Assembly: GCA_002914805.1 (NCBI GenBank)
Contig: JXTB01000294.1
Coordinates: 378,559-442,558 of the forward strand
DNA length: 64,000 nucleotides
From: Parasponia andersonii
Taxonomy: Eukaryota; Streptophyta; Magnoliopsida; Rosales; Cannabaceae
Reading direction: 5' to 3'
This document shows positions 35,970 to 48,230 of this stretch, piece by piece; position 1 is the first letter of the stretch; each line of letters starts with the position of its first letter. The notes beneath the pieces were generated by a model. The model made no database searches and was not told the DNA's origin. It saw only the letters and a list, made by a program, of their open reading frames with translations. The position numbers were made by a program, and so were the translations under genes.

Positions 35970-37517
35970 GGGTGGTGAGGCTGAGACATTTGAAGTGGAT
36001 CGTGCAGGTCGCCGAAGGATTTGATTTCCACCTGGAGCTATGACTTGCCCTTTCTTCACTACTCGGGGCTGATACTCGATGTCATATATCCCCAGTTCGA
36101 TGGCCCACTTGGTTAGTCGTCCTGATAGGTCCGGTTTGGCCAAGATCTGCCGGATGGGGAAATCCGTGTACACGGTGACAGAGTGTGCCTTAAAGTATTG
36201 CCTGAGTCTCTTCTTAGCGTTGACCAGAGCGAGGACCAGTTTCTCTGCTATAATATATCGCGTCTCGGCGTCCAGGAGCATGCGGCTTGTATAAAACACC
36301 GGTTTCTGCTTGCTGTCTTCCTCGACGAATAGTACGGCGCTGATCGCTACTTCGGACATTGCTATATAAGTGTATAGGCGTTTTCCCTCTGTCGGGGAGG
36401 CCAGGATAGGCGGATGACATAGGTACTGCTTGAGATCTGTCAGTGCCTTGTCCTGCTCCTCCCCCCAGGCAACAACGGAGCTTCTCCTTATGCACTGGAA
36501 GAAAGGCTTGCATCGGTCAGACATCTTGGAGATGAACCGGCTGAGGGCGGCTATCTTCCCGGCTAGGCGCTGGACCTCCCGAATAGTCGAAGGTCTCTGC
36601 ACATCTGCGATGGAGGACAACTGGGTAGGATTGGCCTCGATGCCCCTTCTGCTTACGATGTGCCCCAGGAACTGGCCGGAGGACACCCCGAACGCGCATT
36701 TCTTGGGGTTCATACGCATCCGATATTGCCTCAGAATCTGGAAACATTCGTCCAAATGTCCCAGATGACACGAAGCTTCTCTACTCTTTACGACCATGTC
36801 ATCGATATAGACTTCCATAGTCTTCCCTAGCTGCCCAGTGAACATTTTGTTCATGAGCCTCTGGTAGGTTGCCCTCGCGTTCTTCAAACCAAACGGCATG
36901 CGTCTGTAACAGTACAGACCTCGCTTCGTAATAAATGCCGTGTGGTTCTGGTCTTCCTCGTATAGGCGGATCTGGTTGTATCCAGAGTAGGCATCCAAAA
37001 AGCTCATCCTGTCGAATCCCGCCGTTGCGTCTACCATTTAGTCGATCTTTAGCAGGGGGAAGCTATCCTTCGGGTAGGCCTTGTTCAAATTGGTGAAGTC
37101 TATACAAGTTCGGTCGTCGCTGTTTTTCTTTTTCACTACCACCGGGTTGGAGATCCAGCATAGGTATACGCATTCCGTGATCAGGCCGTTTTCCAGTAGC
37201 GCCTCAACCTCCTTGTTGATCGCCCTGTTTTTCTCCGGCGCGAATTTTCGAGCTCTCTGCCTGATTAGAGGGAAATTGGGGTCTATGTTCAGCCGGTGAC
37301 AGGCATGCACAGGGTCAATCCCAGGCATGTCGTCGTGGGACCAAGCAAAGACGTCTTCGCTCTGCCTCATGAATCCCAACAGCTCGTTCTTTTCGTTTTC
37401 GGGCAACAGGGCCCCGATTAATACTACCTTCATCGGCTCCGCCTCTTTCAAAGGGACCGCTACCAGCTCTTCAATTCTAGATTCTGGTCCGTCAGACTCC
37501 TCTTCGATCCGTTTCAT
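35970..37517 (-). pseudogene. Tat element: reverse transcriptase and first RNase H
   Basis: Frames 37517-37038 and 37037-35838 are in phase and separated by a single TAA, where relatives have Gln before MVDA. Motifs in order: DRTCIDFTNLNKAYPKDSFP, FLDAYSGYNQI, MPFGLKNARATYQRLMN, the catalytic VYIDDMVVKS, and FLGHIVSRRGIEANP. The RNase H region has FYTSRMLLDAETRY and VYTDFPIRQIL. The reverse transcriptase looks complete apart from the stop. Confidence 0.92.
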
Positions 37518-37544
37518 GTGTGTTGGCAGGCGGTCCTTTGATTG

Positions 37545-38369
37545 CTATTTGTCCCCTGTCGGGGCGCTCGTACTCGCATCGGGTCCCCTCATGGCTGTTG
37601 AAAAACATTTCCTCATGGAGGCTTGGTCTCCCTTGATGTCTATCGTATCGGTACCATCCCTTGATAGACATCTTAAGACCTGGTGGAGGGTGGAGGCGAC
37701 CCCATGCATGGCATGGATCCATCCTCTTCCCATGATGACGTTGAAGGAGGACTGGCAGTCGATAATGACGAAGTCCATGTCCAAGCATCTCGCCGCAGCG
37801 CAGACCTTCAAGGTCACAACGCCCAAAGGGCTGACCTTGGTACTGTCGAAAGCGAACAGCGGCTGACAGGTCGGCCTGAGTGTGTTTCGATTCAGGTCCA
37901 TGCTTTCGAACGTGCTGAGGAACAGGATATCGACGCTGCTCCCACCGTCGATCAGGACCCTTTCGACCAACGTGGAGTCGATCTGCAGCTTAATCACCAG
38001 GGGGTCGTCGTGAGGCAGGCGCACCGTAGTCAGATCTTGCTGGGTGAAGGCGATCGGGGCGGCAGAGGCGCAACTTTCACCCACCCTCAAATGGTTGACG
38101 GAATGTCCCATCCCCCTCAGGCGCTTCACCCTCTCTTCGGCCTTTTTTAGACATTTTTCCTTCTCCTCCTGACCCTGGGTCGGCTCTGGTCTGCCCACTA
38201 TGGTCGGCACTATCCTTAGGGTCTGCTCTCCTGACCCGGAGGCCTGGGTCTGCTTGTCTTTTTCGGGCCTAGTGGCGTTTTCCTGCGGCTGGATTCCGCC
38301 GGTCTTTATGTACTGCTTAATTTGCCGGCATGAATCACCATCATAACTTGCGCATAAAGGTTGCGGCAA
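37545..38369 (-). pseudogene. Tat element: gag tail and aspartic protease
   Basis: The protease shows RVLIDGGSSVDILFLSTF, the DGGS form common in this lineage, and a downstream FNVIMGRGWI motif. It is shifted in frame relative to gag (shift near 38320) and ends in a TAG that lies in frame with the reverse transcriptase. Confidence 0.85.
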
Positions 38370-39856
38370 TTGATGGTGTCATGCCCGTGATCTTTGTGAA
38401 ATTGGCAGTACCTATTCCTGTTTTTCATATGCTCAGGAACGCCGGACTTGGGCGGGTCTTTGAAAATGCCTCTGTCCCTGTTTTGGAGGTAGATCACATC
38501 GATCGGCGTGTTGAGCTCGTATTTCGGCAGTGGGTCACGGGATACCGTCCTCTTCTTGCCGCCTTCTTGATTGCCTTGGGCGAGGGCTTCTTTTTTCGGA
38601 ATCGGCCCTCGGTCTGGCACGGGCCTCTTTACCCCTTGCCGGGCCGGGGTTTGTGCCGGTGCTGTTGTTATCACAGCCGATGCCTTGGGTGTTTTCTAGC
38701 GGCTTTCCAACACCCTGAATACTCTTTCCGATTTTGCCTGGACGTCCGCCATATCGTACGAAAAGTTCAAGAGCAGGTGGTCCGATAGCATCGATTCTGG
38801 CTGTAGGCCCCTAACGAATGAGCTGGCAACTTGGACCGAATCAGCGTTGTGCACTAGGGACATCACCTTCAGGAAACGTGACAGGTATTCTCTCGGAGAC
38901 TCGTTCGCGGTTTGTTCCAACCGGTCAAGGTCTCGCATGGTTTTCTGTTGCTTCCAGGCACCCGCGTACTGCTTCAAGAAAAGTTTGCAAAAATTTTCGA
39001 ACCCGTTTATGGATTTCTCTGGGAGCTGTCTGAACCATAGTAGGGCCGGTCCCACCAGGGTTGTGGAGAAGACTTTGCAGATTACAGCTTCGTCCTTGGT
39101 TTCCAAGGCCATCTTCTACTGAAAATGGTATATGTGATCGAGGGGGTCGGTTTTCCCTTCGAACGACCTGAAGGTTGGGGTCGTGAAGTCTCTCGGCTTG
39201 CCTTTATCGGCTTGGGCTCGCACAGTTTGCTCTGCCAGGTCATCGGGGGTCTGGCTGTGATGGACCCCGAGCCTCTTACTCAGCTCTGCCATCATTTCTT
39301 GCTTCCAGTTGGGAAGCACACCTTCAAGGCTTTCTTGGTGTCTTCTGTCCACCGCCGCTCCGGCTCGGAAAGGCCTCGTCTGGCTTTGTTGCTCTCCCTG
39401 CATCCGTGATCGGGATGGGGCGGGCATTTCTCTCGACGGTTGGCCCCTAGACTCTTGTTGGACTTCTGCGTCGAAATCTTCCCTTCGCTCGTTCCTGGCT
39501 TCGCTTGCCAGCAACCCCTCGAGGCAGGCATTATCTCTGCGCACTTCTGCGACTTCATCCTTTAAACCCAGGACGGCCTCGTGGGTAATCTCTGCCTTCC
39601 AGCTTGCTTCTACCAGGGCAGTGAGCATCTGATCCAGGTTTTGCTCCAGCCCAGGTTGTGCTCCCCGGGAGCTTCCTTCGGCGTTGGGTGGATTCTCGTC
39701 GGCGTCAGGATGTGTGCTTCTGGTTGTCATTCTTGAAGGTGCCATCTTCCAATGCTGTATGGCTTTTTTGTTCGGGGAGAGTGCGATCGTGAGACTCCGA
39801 CTCTTCCTCTCGCACTCAAAGAAAGAGAAAAAAAATGTTCTCACAGACGGTGCCAA
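38306..39856 (-). pseudogene. Tat element: gag
   Basis: Three in-phase frames (39856-39116, 39112-38696, 38674-38306) are separated by TAG codons. After an N-terminal coiled coil come PTFRSFEGKTDPLDHIYHFQ, then LVGPALLWFRQLPEKSI of the retrotransposon gag domain. The nucleic-acid-binding knuckle is CQFHKDHGHDTINC, the C-X2-H-X4-H-X4-C form usual in Tat elements. The start could be 39856 or the Met at 39745. Confidence 0.9.
39842..39855 (-). other. Primer-binding-site-like sequence of the Tat element
   Basis: On the minus strand TGGCACCGTCTGTG begins three bases after the 5' LTR, starting with the TGG that pairs with a tRNA CCA end. I did not assign the tRNA. Confidence 0.7.
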
Positions 39857-39858
39857 AC

Positions 39859-40676
39859 TGTTGGAGTGGTTTCCACCAACTATCCACGTGTCGCTGAACC
39901 GCTGATGTTGTACCTTTCAACTGTCTTCGTATCCTTGCTATCTCAAAGTGTTCCTGGCTTCAGACACGGTCGGAGAGGCGGGGGTAGCCACCTGCAAAGA
40001 CTCTCCGATGCTTAAGTCTGTGGTTTTTCTTGGTAGCCAGGATTTAGTTTTTCTCTATATGAGTATATATTTTTCTTCTCATTAAATTTTTTTAGATATC
40101 TCTTTTTTATGCATACATGCCCCCTTGTTTTTTGGGGCTCATATATGTAGTCCTGGGACTATGAACCTCATGATTCTCAATCCCAGGACAGAGTACCTTC
40201 TCTCATCTGGACTTACTTCAGAGATCACGGGCTGTGATTACCGTGATTCTCCTTGTATCGTTGAGGCCTGATTTCCGCCGTCTCCTATGGCCCTAGCCTA
40301 TCAGGGGTGAGACTTTGACAAGCCGTCATTCTGTTAGGACGGTTTGCCCAATGTGCGCACCTAACTCAAGATCGCATTAAATGTCCTGTCTAGGTCTGGA
40401 AAAACGCGTTACCATTCGGGGGTCTTCCTCCGGAAGACCCCCTGAGCCTCCCGACCCTCAGCTATGGAAGTAGGGAATGAGTTGGGCCGGACCGGTCCAG
40501 TGTCTGGAATGGAGCGGTTTGGCCCCTGACAGCCTATGGGCCCATAAAGTATCACGTGCAACTTACGTGGCTTTAAACTGGTCGCTCTGGACATGTAACG
40601 GATAACGCACACCCTTCGTGGCCTGTTTTGCCACGTAATCGTCCACGTGGCACGTGGTTTAGGAACGGGTCCCACA
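39859..40676 (-). repeat. 5' LTR of the Tat element (818 bp), promoter-bearing
   Basis: Begins TGTGGGACCC at 40676 and ends CTCCAACA at 39859. Adjacent CACGTG cores lie at 40644-40649 and 40651-40656, near the start of the LTR, and a further CACGTG at 39887. A TATATA stretch at 40064-40070 (minus) is a candidate TATA box. Confidence 0.92.
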
Positions 40677-40681
40677 GTAGA

Positions 40682-41072
40682 CCCTTAGTCGTAAATTTCC
40701 CCGTTAATTTTCACAGTAAGTGTGGATCCATCGACAAAAAGAAGTATTGTTGTTTTGTTCAATTTACAAATTATAGGTCATTTTCGAAAAATGAACAACA
40801 CGTGGTTTTGTATCGGAGTAAAGCAACATCATGTTTGTTTCTGAGATGGAAACGGTTTTGTTGGCACATCTTTTCTTAGTTCTTTTTGAAGGTAGCTGAT
40901 TTTTTTTTTCTATAGGAAGCCAAAGACATGTCGTTTTTATTTCAATAGTCTAACCCATTTGCCACTTTAGTTATTCTTTCTTGAATTTGCATTGGAAGTT
41001 GGTTTTTCACTTGTCTTCTCACATCATTTTGGGAGAACAAATCAGTCTTACTAATACCTACTTCAAAACAAA
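40682..41072. other. Intergenic, nothing recognised
   Basis: No gene or repeat terminus supported. Confidence 0.5.
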
Positions 41073-41384
41073 AGAAAGAGAAAATGATATGGACAGTACT
41101 TTAGGCAAAAAGATTTTTCTTTTATATTTTTTTAAAAATGATATTTTTAAGAGTGTCAAGAACTTCTTGATTATAGATCAAGAGTTTTTTGACAAAAAAA
41201 AATTCATTATTTATAACTTTTTCATGATTAAGATGTTTTTGACCATAAGTCATGATATCTTTGACACTCTTAAAAATTTCATTTTTAGAAAAATATATAA
41301 AAAAATTATTTTGGCCCAAATTAGTCTTACCTATGTCCTTTTCTCAAAAAGGCTTTTTTTTTTTTAAAATATCATTTTCTTTCT
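41073..41384. mobile_element. Foldback/MITE-like large hairpin
   Basis: Two arms of more than 100 bp are inverse complements. The outer ends are AAGAAAGAGAAAATGATAT (41072-41090) and ATATCATTTTCTTTCT (41369-41384). The inner arms share AAAAATGATATTTTTAAGAGTGTCAA (41134-41160) with its complement around 41263-41290. Frames found on both strands here are by-products of the palindrome. No target duplication was fixed. Confidence 0.65.
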
Positions 41385-42726
41385 AGTTAGGAGATTTCAA
41401 GATATTTTTTCAACTGCCTATCTTGTTGCAACGAAACTACTTCAGAATCATTTTTCTATGACCTCTTTGTAATTTGTTTCATCCAAATATTTGCACTGAG
41501 AAACATTCATCTCATGAATGATGATCAAGGAATATACAATAGAATGAATGTTCTTATGAAGTGGCATTTTCATACGTAGTTGACGAGTTAACTCAGTAGT
41601 TCTTCTTTTTTTTTTTTTTTTGGGTCTCTTATTGTAAATAAATGGTGACTAAATGATTAATTATTTTGGGTTTTATCCTTTTAAACAAAAAACAAAACTA
41701 GCTTTACATTCATCACATAATTTCAGAAATTATTCTCCTTTTCATAATTGACAGGAGCATCATGGTTCATGTCTCATGGAGTTCAAAGATGTTTCTCGTT
41801 AATTTTATGCATAGAATAAAAATATGAATATTTTCAGCTAGAATACTTGCTTGAAGTTGATCTTGGTTATGCATATTTCTATAATTTTATGTAACAGATG
41901 TATGAAGTTTTTTCGAAATATCAATTCATGTGTATTTGCACCTAAATATCCATGTAGATTACGAAATACCCTTTCTATTATGCCCATATATACTTTAGAC
42001 CCCTTGTTCTTAGAAATCTTGTTAGAAAGAGGAAAACAGGGTCCCATAACATTTTGGTCAAAACTTTTTATTTTTTTCGGGAAAGTGCCAGTAATGCTCT
42101 TTTATTGATGGTCAAAGCCCATTGTTATTTATTATTTGAATATTTAGTAGTTTTTATCTTTCTTTTTTTACTTTGAGAATCTTAAAAAAAAAACTTATTT
42201 ATTTTATTATGATGATGATGATGATTATTATTATTATTATTATTTAGTGTTTGGCCACAAGAATTGGGAATAAGAGGAACTTCTTTAAAGGCATTTAAGA
42301 CATTTCAAATTGCAAATTGTGATGTATTTTTTGGATTTCTAAGAAAGTGTGTAAATGGTATTTGAAAGGGTGTTATAAATAACTTTTATTGTAGGACTTT
42401 TCATCATAGTTTAACATTTTGACACTGTGCTTCAAGTTCAAATTTTGTCAAACGCTTTAGCTTCGTAATAAAACATCTTGAAAATATTTATTCAGGACAA
42501 TGTTATTTGCTACTAAATAATAAAAGCACTCGTTTATAATATTTAAATGAAGAAGAGTGGCAATTTTGTAATTAAATATTTTGAAATTTAAAAGGTGACA
42601 TTGTTGTAAACAGATGTTGTGAGAAGGCCATATTTTAATTGAAGCCTTTGATAAAGTTTGAAGTATATATTTTAAATGCTTAAGCTAACAGTTGATGAGG
42701 AGTCTAAAATAAGATCGGGGCATAGT
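41385..42726. other. AT-rich intergenic with a GAT/ATT microsatellite
   Basis: A microsatellite of GAT then ATT units lies at 42206-42244. No gene is supported. Confidence 0.5.
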
Positions 42727-43284
42727 TAGAGGTGGCAGCCCGGCCCATAGGCCTGTTGGATTCCTAGGTGTGCCTGACCCAGAACGGGCCAAAACAAGTG
42801 GATTTGTATCGACCTGATCTTGGCCTACTTAAAAATAAATAAATAAAAAAATATATTATTATATGAATAATTAGTTAATATTAGAAATTTAAAAATAAAA
42901 TTTATGAAAAAATAAAAAATATTTTATATTTTTTTTCTTATTGATAAAAAATAATTAAATAAGTTATAAGTATATAAGTTGAATAGTTGATAAAAAAAAA
43001 AGTTTAAAACAAAATCCTTAAGAAAATTATTTAGAATTCGATTGAAATTTGAAAATGTGAAAAAAAAAAAGAATAAGAGAATATGTATTTATAAGTATTA
43101 GAAAAGATTTTTTATTTAAGTTTATTTAAAAACTCAAAAAAGAAAATATTTTTAGCGAGACAAGCTAGGCGGACGGGCCTAGATATATAGGCCCACTCTA
43201 GCCAATTCCATTGCAGGCTGGGGTGGGCCATAGTGACAGGCCGTGGGTCAACCCTATTTGGTATGATCCAATTTGCCACCTTTA
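42727..43284. mobile_element. Non-autonomous hAT-like element
   Basis: Terminal inverted repeats TAGAGGTGGCA (left) and TAAAGGTGGCA (right, on the minus strand), with GGCCC-rich subterminal sequence at both ends and an AT-rich core. Flanking 8-mers GGCATAGT and GGCACAAC agree at five positions and differ only by transitions, consistent with a decayed hAT duplication. Confidence 0.55.
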
Positions 43285-43740
43285 GGCACAACATCCTCCT
43301 TTAGACATTGTATGTGACATTATGACTCCTATGCCCTTTTTGCATGAAAGAATCATGATAATGGTAGCAAAATGGGTGGGCTAGATTGGTGAAAGGGCGC
43401 AGACGAGCTACTAGGAGTTCTATGGTCTTAGTGAACAACAATAAGGACCTTAACAAGAGAGCGCCATTAATAAATATGTAACAAACTTGAACTCGAGTAC
43501 GACACGAGTAATTTACATGTAACACAACACATGTATCCTACTTAATAAATGTGTCATGTATCATACTATGACCTATTTATTATTTAAAATTGACATGATT
43601 ACTCTAATTTAATGTAATTATCTTCTAATTAATTGAATTTTACATATATGAATATGTTTAGAATTAATCAAAAATATATTTAAAATATTAAAATATCAAT
43701 AAATTTTTCGTATTAGTATCATGTTAACATGATGCAAAAA
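43285..43740. other. Intergenic; possible half of a transposon relic split by the gypsy element
   Basis: AT-rich sequence with GACACGAGTAAT-type and CATGTAACAC-type motifs that resemble the CCCGA- and GACAC-rich stretch on the other side of the gypsy insertion (49913-50085). Both may be parts of one older element. Confidence 0.35.
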
Positions 43741-44547
43741 CGACCTGATACGAACTACGCCAACTTGTGACGAAATCGGCAACATGATCAATGCCTAGGA
43801 CCATTCTACTTTCAGATTTAGATGGAAACTCCAACCCAACACTTATAAGAGATGCGAACCTTGGTATAAAGGAAGACACCACAATCAAGGATAAAAACTC
43901 AATTGATAAGTCAAGAAATGAACACCATAGAGAAATTTGATAAGTTCAAAATAGTTCTAATAGAACTAAAGATAAATTGCTCTCAACTTTAATGAATAAA
44001 CGTTTGTCTCCCATTGAATGAAAATAGTACAATTTATAAGACTAAAGCCATGAAATTTTAGACCTAAAAATCCCTAAAAACACACGTAAGGCAACTTGCC
44101 AAAACCAGAAAATGATAGTTGGAAAATAATCACCTAATAGCTAAGATAATTTCGGCCTCAGTTAAGGAATGTCAATTCTGACTTTAATCCCTTAATATTC
44201 AACATATTACACGCCAATAAAGAAAAGAAAACAAGCATAGAAATCAATTTGGGAAACTAGTAATGCACCTAAAAACCAAAACAAAAAAGCAAGCTATGAT
44301 CTAACATTCAAGCCAATTAGATTTTCCTCTCATAATGCACTTATTGACTTTCTTGAACTTGAATCAGGCTTGTTAAGGGTTGAGAAATTCATTCATCTCC
44401 ATTATTGAGCTTTCATGTGCATGCTTGAGCCCAAATCCCTCGAATCAGCCCACTTAACGCATTTTGAAATTTTTTGACATGTGCTCTTGTAACTAGACCA
44501 ATAGGAACTTGAATAAGATCCACATTCTTTGCTCTCGCGCTAGTCAT

Positions 44548-46078
44548 TGTTAGCTAAAGATTGACTACTCCAGAGGAGGTATGAATTGGGTTTTAAAACT
44601 TTAAGAAACTTTTCAACTATGTAAAACTATAGACCACTATTTTAAAACTTTAAGGCTAAATGATCAATAATACTAAATATATAACAATAATTCTAAGTCA
44701 ATTAAGCATAATAAATATCAAACACACAATTAAACACCTTGCAAAAAAATAAAGAGTGTAATGATAGAGAAAATGCGAACTTGATTTTTACGAGATTCAA
44801 CAAATATGACGGTTTTTGTACATCCCCGGCGCTCGGCAATTTGCTTAGAGCTTTTCACTATCAGATCAATATTATGGGCTTGACCGAGCCTTATACAAAC
44901 AGAGTAAATTCTTTTTAGGTTCACTCAACCTTTATAATAGTATTGACTCCGACTCTATCATGTCTGACCTTGGATTATTTTGACATCGGTGTCAATCCTC
45001 ACCTACACAGATTGTTTAGACAATGAGACCAATCTCACCAATTCACAGGTTGTTTAGACTCCAGTGATAATCTTACCTACACTCGGGTTGTTTAGACTTA
45101 GGTGGCAATCTTACCTATACACAAGTTGTTTAAACTCCGGTGGCAACCTCACCTAAATCGGGTTGTTATGAATTCGATGCCAACCTCACCTAATACTCAA
45201 TAGTTTTTCAATAATGAAGAGTAAAAACACTCAAGAACTCTCCTCAAAAAATAATGAATACAATTTTAGCTTAGGAGATTTGAGAGCAATGCACTATAGA
45301 TGCTCTAAGATTGGCTCAAAATGATTTGAAAGTTAAAGTAAAGTAAAAGAGAGCTTTGCACTTAGAAATTGATTAGGTATCAATGTAGGTTCATATTCTC
45401 TTTTTCTAAGTCATCAAACTTAGCTCTATTTATAGCTATCTTCAAAATCTAGACGTTTTCAATTGTTATCAGTTGTCTGCCAAACAAGCGATCGACTATC
45501 TTTACTAGCCGTTGGAGTTTGATAGTGACGTTTAGCTCTAACGGTCAAATGGCCAAGCTGTAGTGGTCGACCTAGTGGTCATCCATTTTAGGATCAGAAA
45601 ACCATCGATTGGTTTCCTTGGTTCCTTTTTGATCAATATTTTAAATCCTATTATTTTTTAAATATTTTTATCACTAAAAATAGACTTTTGAAGGAATTTT
45701 GGCTAGATTAAAAATGATATTTATTTTCAAACTTCTAAAATAAAATAACCATTTTAACCTTAAGATAGTTTGAAAATTCTTTTGAAAGTATGAGCCAATG
45801 CAAAGAGAATTTATATGCAATGAACTAAATCAAATACAAGATTAAGTATGAAATATACCCTATCTAAATACAATGTTGTATCTTGATTGTCCATCTTTTA
45901 TGTTTGATTCTAATAGGCCCAAAATGCATCACTCTTCAAGCTTAACTCTTTGATTAATTTGAGTTAGAACTTTTAAAGGTATTGCACTACACACCCAAGT
46001 TAAATCATTAGTACTAATTTAAATGTTTGTTATCTTCAAAATAAAAGTGAGTAAGATTGAAACCTTAATTTCTGAACA
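44548..46078. mobile_element. Solo LTR (1531 bp) nested in the gypsy 3' LTR
   Basis: Begins TGTTAGC and ends GAACA, with the perfect 5-bp duplication GTCAT at 44543-44547 and 46079-46083. Removing it and one duplication restores continuity of the gypsy LTR with its partner (GCTAGTCAT joined to GTCCTCAT). It is closely related along its length to 51912-53258: both start near an AGG(A/G)GGTATGAA-like stretch, share TTTTTACGAGATTC(A/G)ACAA and end TTTGTTA(T/A)C.TCAAAATA. No coding sequence is inside. Confidence 0.88.
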
Positions 46079-46093
46079 GTCATGTCCTCATTA

Positions 46094-46110
46094 TTCCCCT
46101 CCTCTTGAAA
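46094..46110 (-). other. Polypurine tract of the gypsy element
   Basis: AAGAGGAGGGGAA on the minus strand abuts the first bases (TAATGAGGACAT) of the split 3' LTR. Confidence 0.75.
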
Positions 46111-48230
46111 AGGATTTGTCCTCAAATGAAGCTCATCACCTACATCAAAAAGACTCAAATCAGAAACATTGAAGGTAGTATTTACATTATACCTACCAGG
46201 TACATCAAGCTTGCATACATTGTCGTTGATCCGTTCCAAGACTTGGAAAAGACTATCCCTTCTAGGTAGCAGCTTATTTTTCCTTTGAGTCAGAAATTGT
46301 TCCTTGCGTATGTGCAACCAAACCCAATACCCAGATTCAAAGACGACCTATTGTCGCCCTTTATTGGCTTGTTTTGCATAATGCTCAATTCTTCGTTCGA
46401 CGTTGAGCTTTACTTTCTCATGAATCTACTTTACAAATTCAACTTTTCTTTTTCCATCTAAATTCATATGCCTAAATAAAGGTACTGATGATAAATCCAA
46501 AGGAGTTAAAGGATTAAAATCATAAACAATTTCAAATGGTAAAAATTTAGTAATAGAATGAACAAAACGATTATAAGCAATTCAACTTGCGACAAACAAT
46601 CTTTCCATGTTTTAATATTTTTCCTAATAATTGCTTGCAATAAAGGAGATAAAGTCCTATTTACTACTTCTATTTTACCGTCGATTTGAAGATGATAAGT
46701 AGTTGAAAACAACAACTTAGTTCCTAACTTAGCCCATAAAATCTTATAGAAGTAACTCAAGAACTTAGCATCTCTATCAGAAATAATTATTCTAGGTATG
46801 TGAAAGATTTATCTACAACATATGAAGCATCATCAATTTTGTGACATGGAATAAAATGTGCCATATTTGAAAACCTGTCCACTATAAAAAAAATAAAATC
46901 TTTCACATGCCGAGACCTAGGTAAACCTAACACAAAATTCATTGAATTGTTAATCCATGGTCTACTAGGGATAGGAAAAGGTGTATGCATACTGTGGGGC
47001 TGCACTCTGGACTTAGCTTGCTTATCAGTGATACATCATTCACAAATTCTCTCAACATCTCGTTTCATATATGGCTAATAGAAGTGTTCTTGCAAAATAG
47101 CTAAAGTCTTTACAACTCCAAAATGTCCCATTAAACCTCCACCATGGAATTCTCTAACCAAAAATTCTCTAACAAAGCAATTAGGCACGCATAATTTATT
47201 CTCACGAAACAAGAATCCATCATGCCTAGAATACTTACCATTTGTTGATTTCTCACACAATTTATACTCTTCACTAAAATCATGGTCAGTTGCATATAAT
47301 TCCTTAATTTGCTTAAAACTAAGTAATTTAGCATCAAGAGTAGAAAACAATATGTATTTGCGAGAAAGTGCATCTGTGACAACGTTTTTCTTACCTTGTT
47401 TATATCGGATAACATACGGAAATGTCTCAATGAACTCAACCCATCGGGAATGTCTCTTGTTCAGCTTATGTTGTCCTTTCAGGTGTTCAAGGACTCATGA
47501 TCTATATGGATCACAAATTCTTTAAGCCATAGATAGTGCTACCATATCTTCAAAGTCCTAACTAATACGTACAACTCTTTGTCATAAGTTGGGTAGTTTA
47601 GGGCTGCTCCACTTAGTGTCTTACTGAAGTAAGCAATTGGCCACCCCTTTTACATTAAAACTACACCTATACTAATACCTGAAGTATCACATTCAATTTC
47701 AAACATTTTATTAAAGTTAAGCAAAGATAATAAGGGTGTGTTGGTCAGTTTTTGCTTGATCAGTTGAAACGCTTTCTCTTGTTCATCTACCCAATTAAAA
47801 TCAATATTTTTCTGGATTACTTCAGTAAGTGGTGCAGCCAATGTGCTAAAGTCTTTCATAAACTACCGATAGAAACTAGCAAGTTCATGAAAGCTTCTCA
47901 CATTTTCTATGATCGTGGGACTCAGCCATTCTTGGACTGTATGTACCTTCTCCTCATCAACCTGTATAGCTTAAGCACTCACAACAAATCCTAGAAACAC
48001 AAGTTTATCAGTACAAATGGTACATTTCTTCAGATTGATAAATAACTTTTTTTCCAAAGCACATCTAAAACAGATTTCAAATGTACTATATATTCATCCA
48101 AGTTTTTGTTATATACGAGAATATCATCAAAATACACCACAACAAATTTTCTAATAAATACACGTAAAACATGATTCATTAAACACATAACAGTACTCAG
48201 AGTATTAGTTAAACCAAACAGCATTACTAA
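46111..48230 (-). pseudogene. Gypsy pol remnant: RT C-terminus, RNase H, integrase
   Basis: From 48224 downward: MLFGLTNTLSTVMCLMNHVL and the catalytic VVYFDDILVYNK of reverse transcriptase, DFSTLAAPLTEVI, IECDTSGISIGVVLM and [10 protein letters not shown] of RNase H (47590-47860), then integrase zinc-domain sequence [14 protein letters not shown] (47100-47170). In the integrase core the first catalytic Asp is replaced by Asn ([11 protein letters not shown], near 46940); the later [11 protein letters not shown] and the Glu of IEVVNRTL remain. It ends FQVLERINDNVCKLDVPG...NTTFNVSDLSLFDVGDE. Several stops and shifts; not functional. Confidence 0.88.

Larger units (their letters stand above)
28591..40676 (-). 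mobile_element. 12.1-kb Ty3/gypsy element, Tat type with dual RNase H
   Basis: The element is transcribed right to left. The 5' LTR is 39859-40676, the 3' LTR is 28591-29403. The 5-bp sequence GTAGA flanks both ends (28586-28590 and 40677-40681). A primer-binding-site-like TGGCACCGTC follows the 5' LTR and a purine tract precedes the 3' LTR. The pol order is protease, reverse transcriptase, RNase H, a second archaeal-type RNase H, integrase. The extra RNase H is diagnostic of the Tat lineage. Between integrase and the 3' LTR are 4.8 kb that carry an antisense gene and tandem arrays. Stops and frameshifts in pol and about a dozen differences in the first 115 bp of the LTR pair show it is an old, inactive copy. 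Confidence 0.95.

Noticed and set aside
37683-38150. Plus-strand frames opposite Tat protease and gag (also 34883-36294 and 38330-38788)
   Set aside because: They are complements of recognised gag-pol domains and have no motifs, unlike the antisense gene at 29763-32835, which does not overlap pol.
40981-41367. A 128-codon plus frame with a 65-codon minus frame opposite
   Set aside because: Both are products of the palindromic hairpin at 41073-41384.
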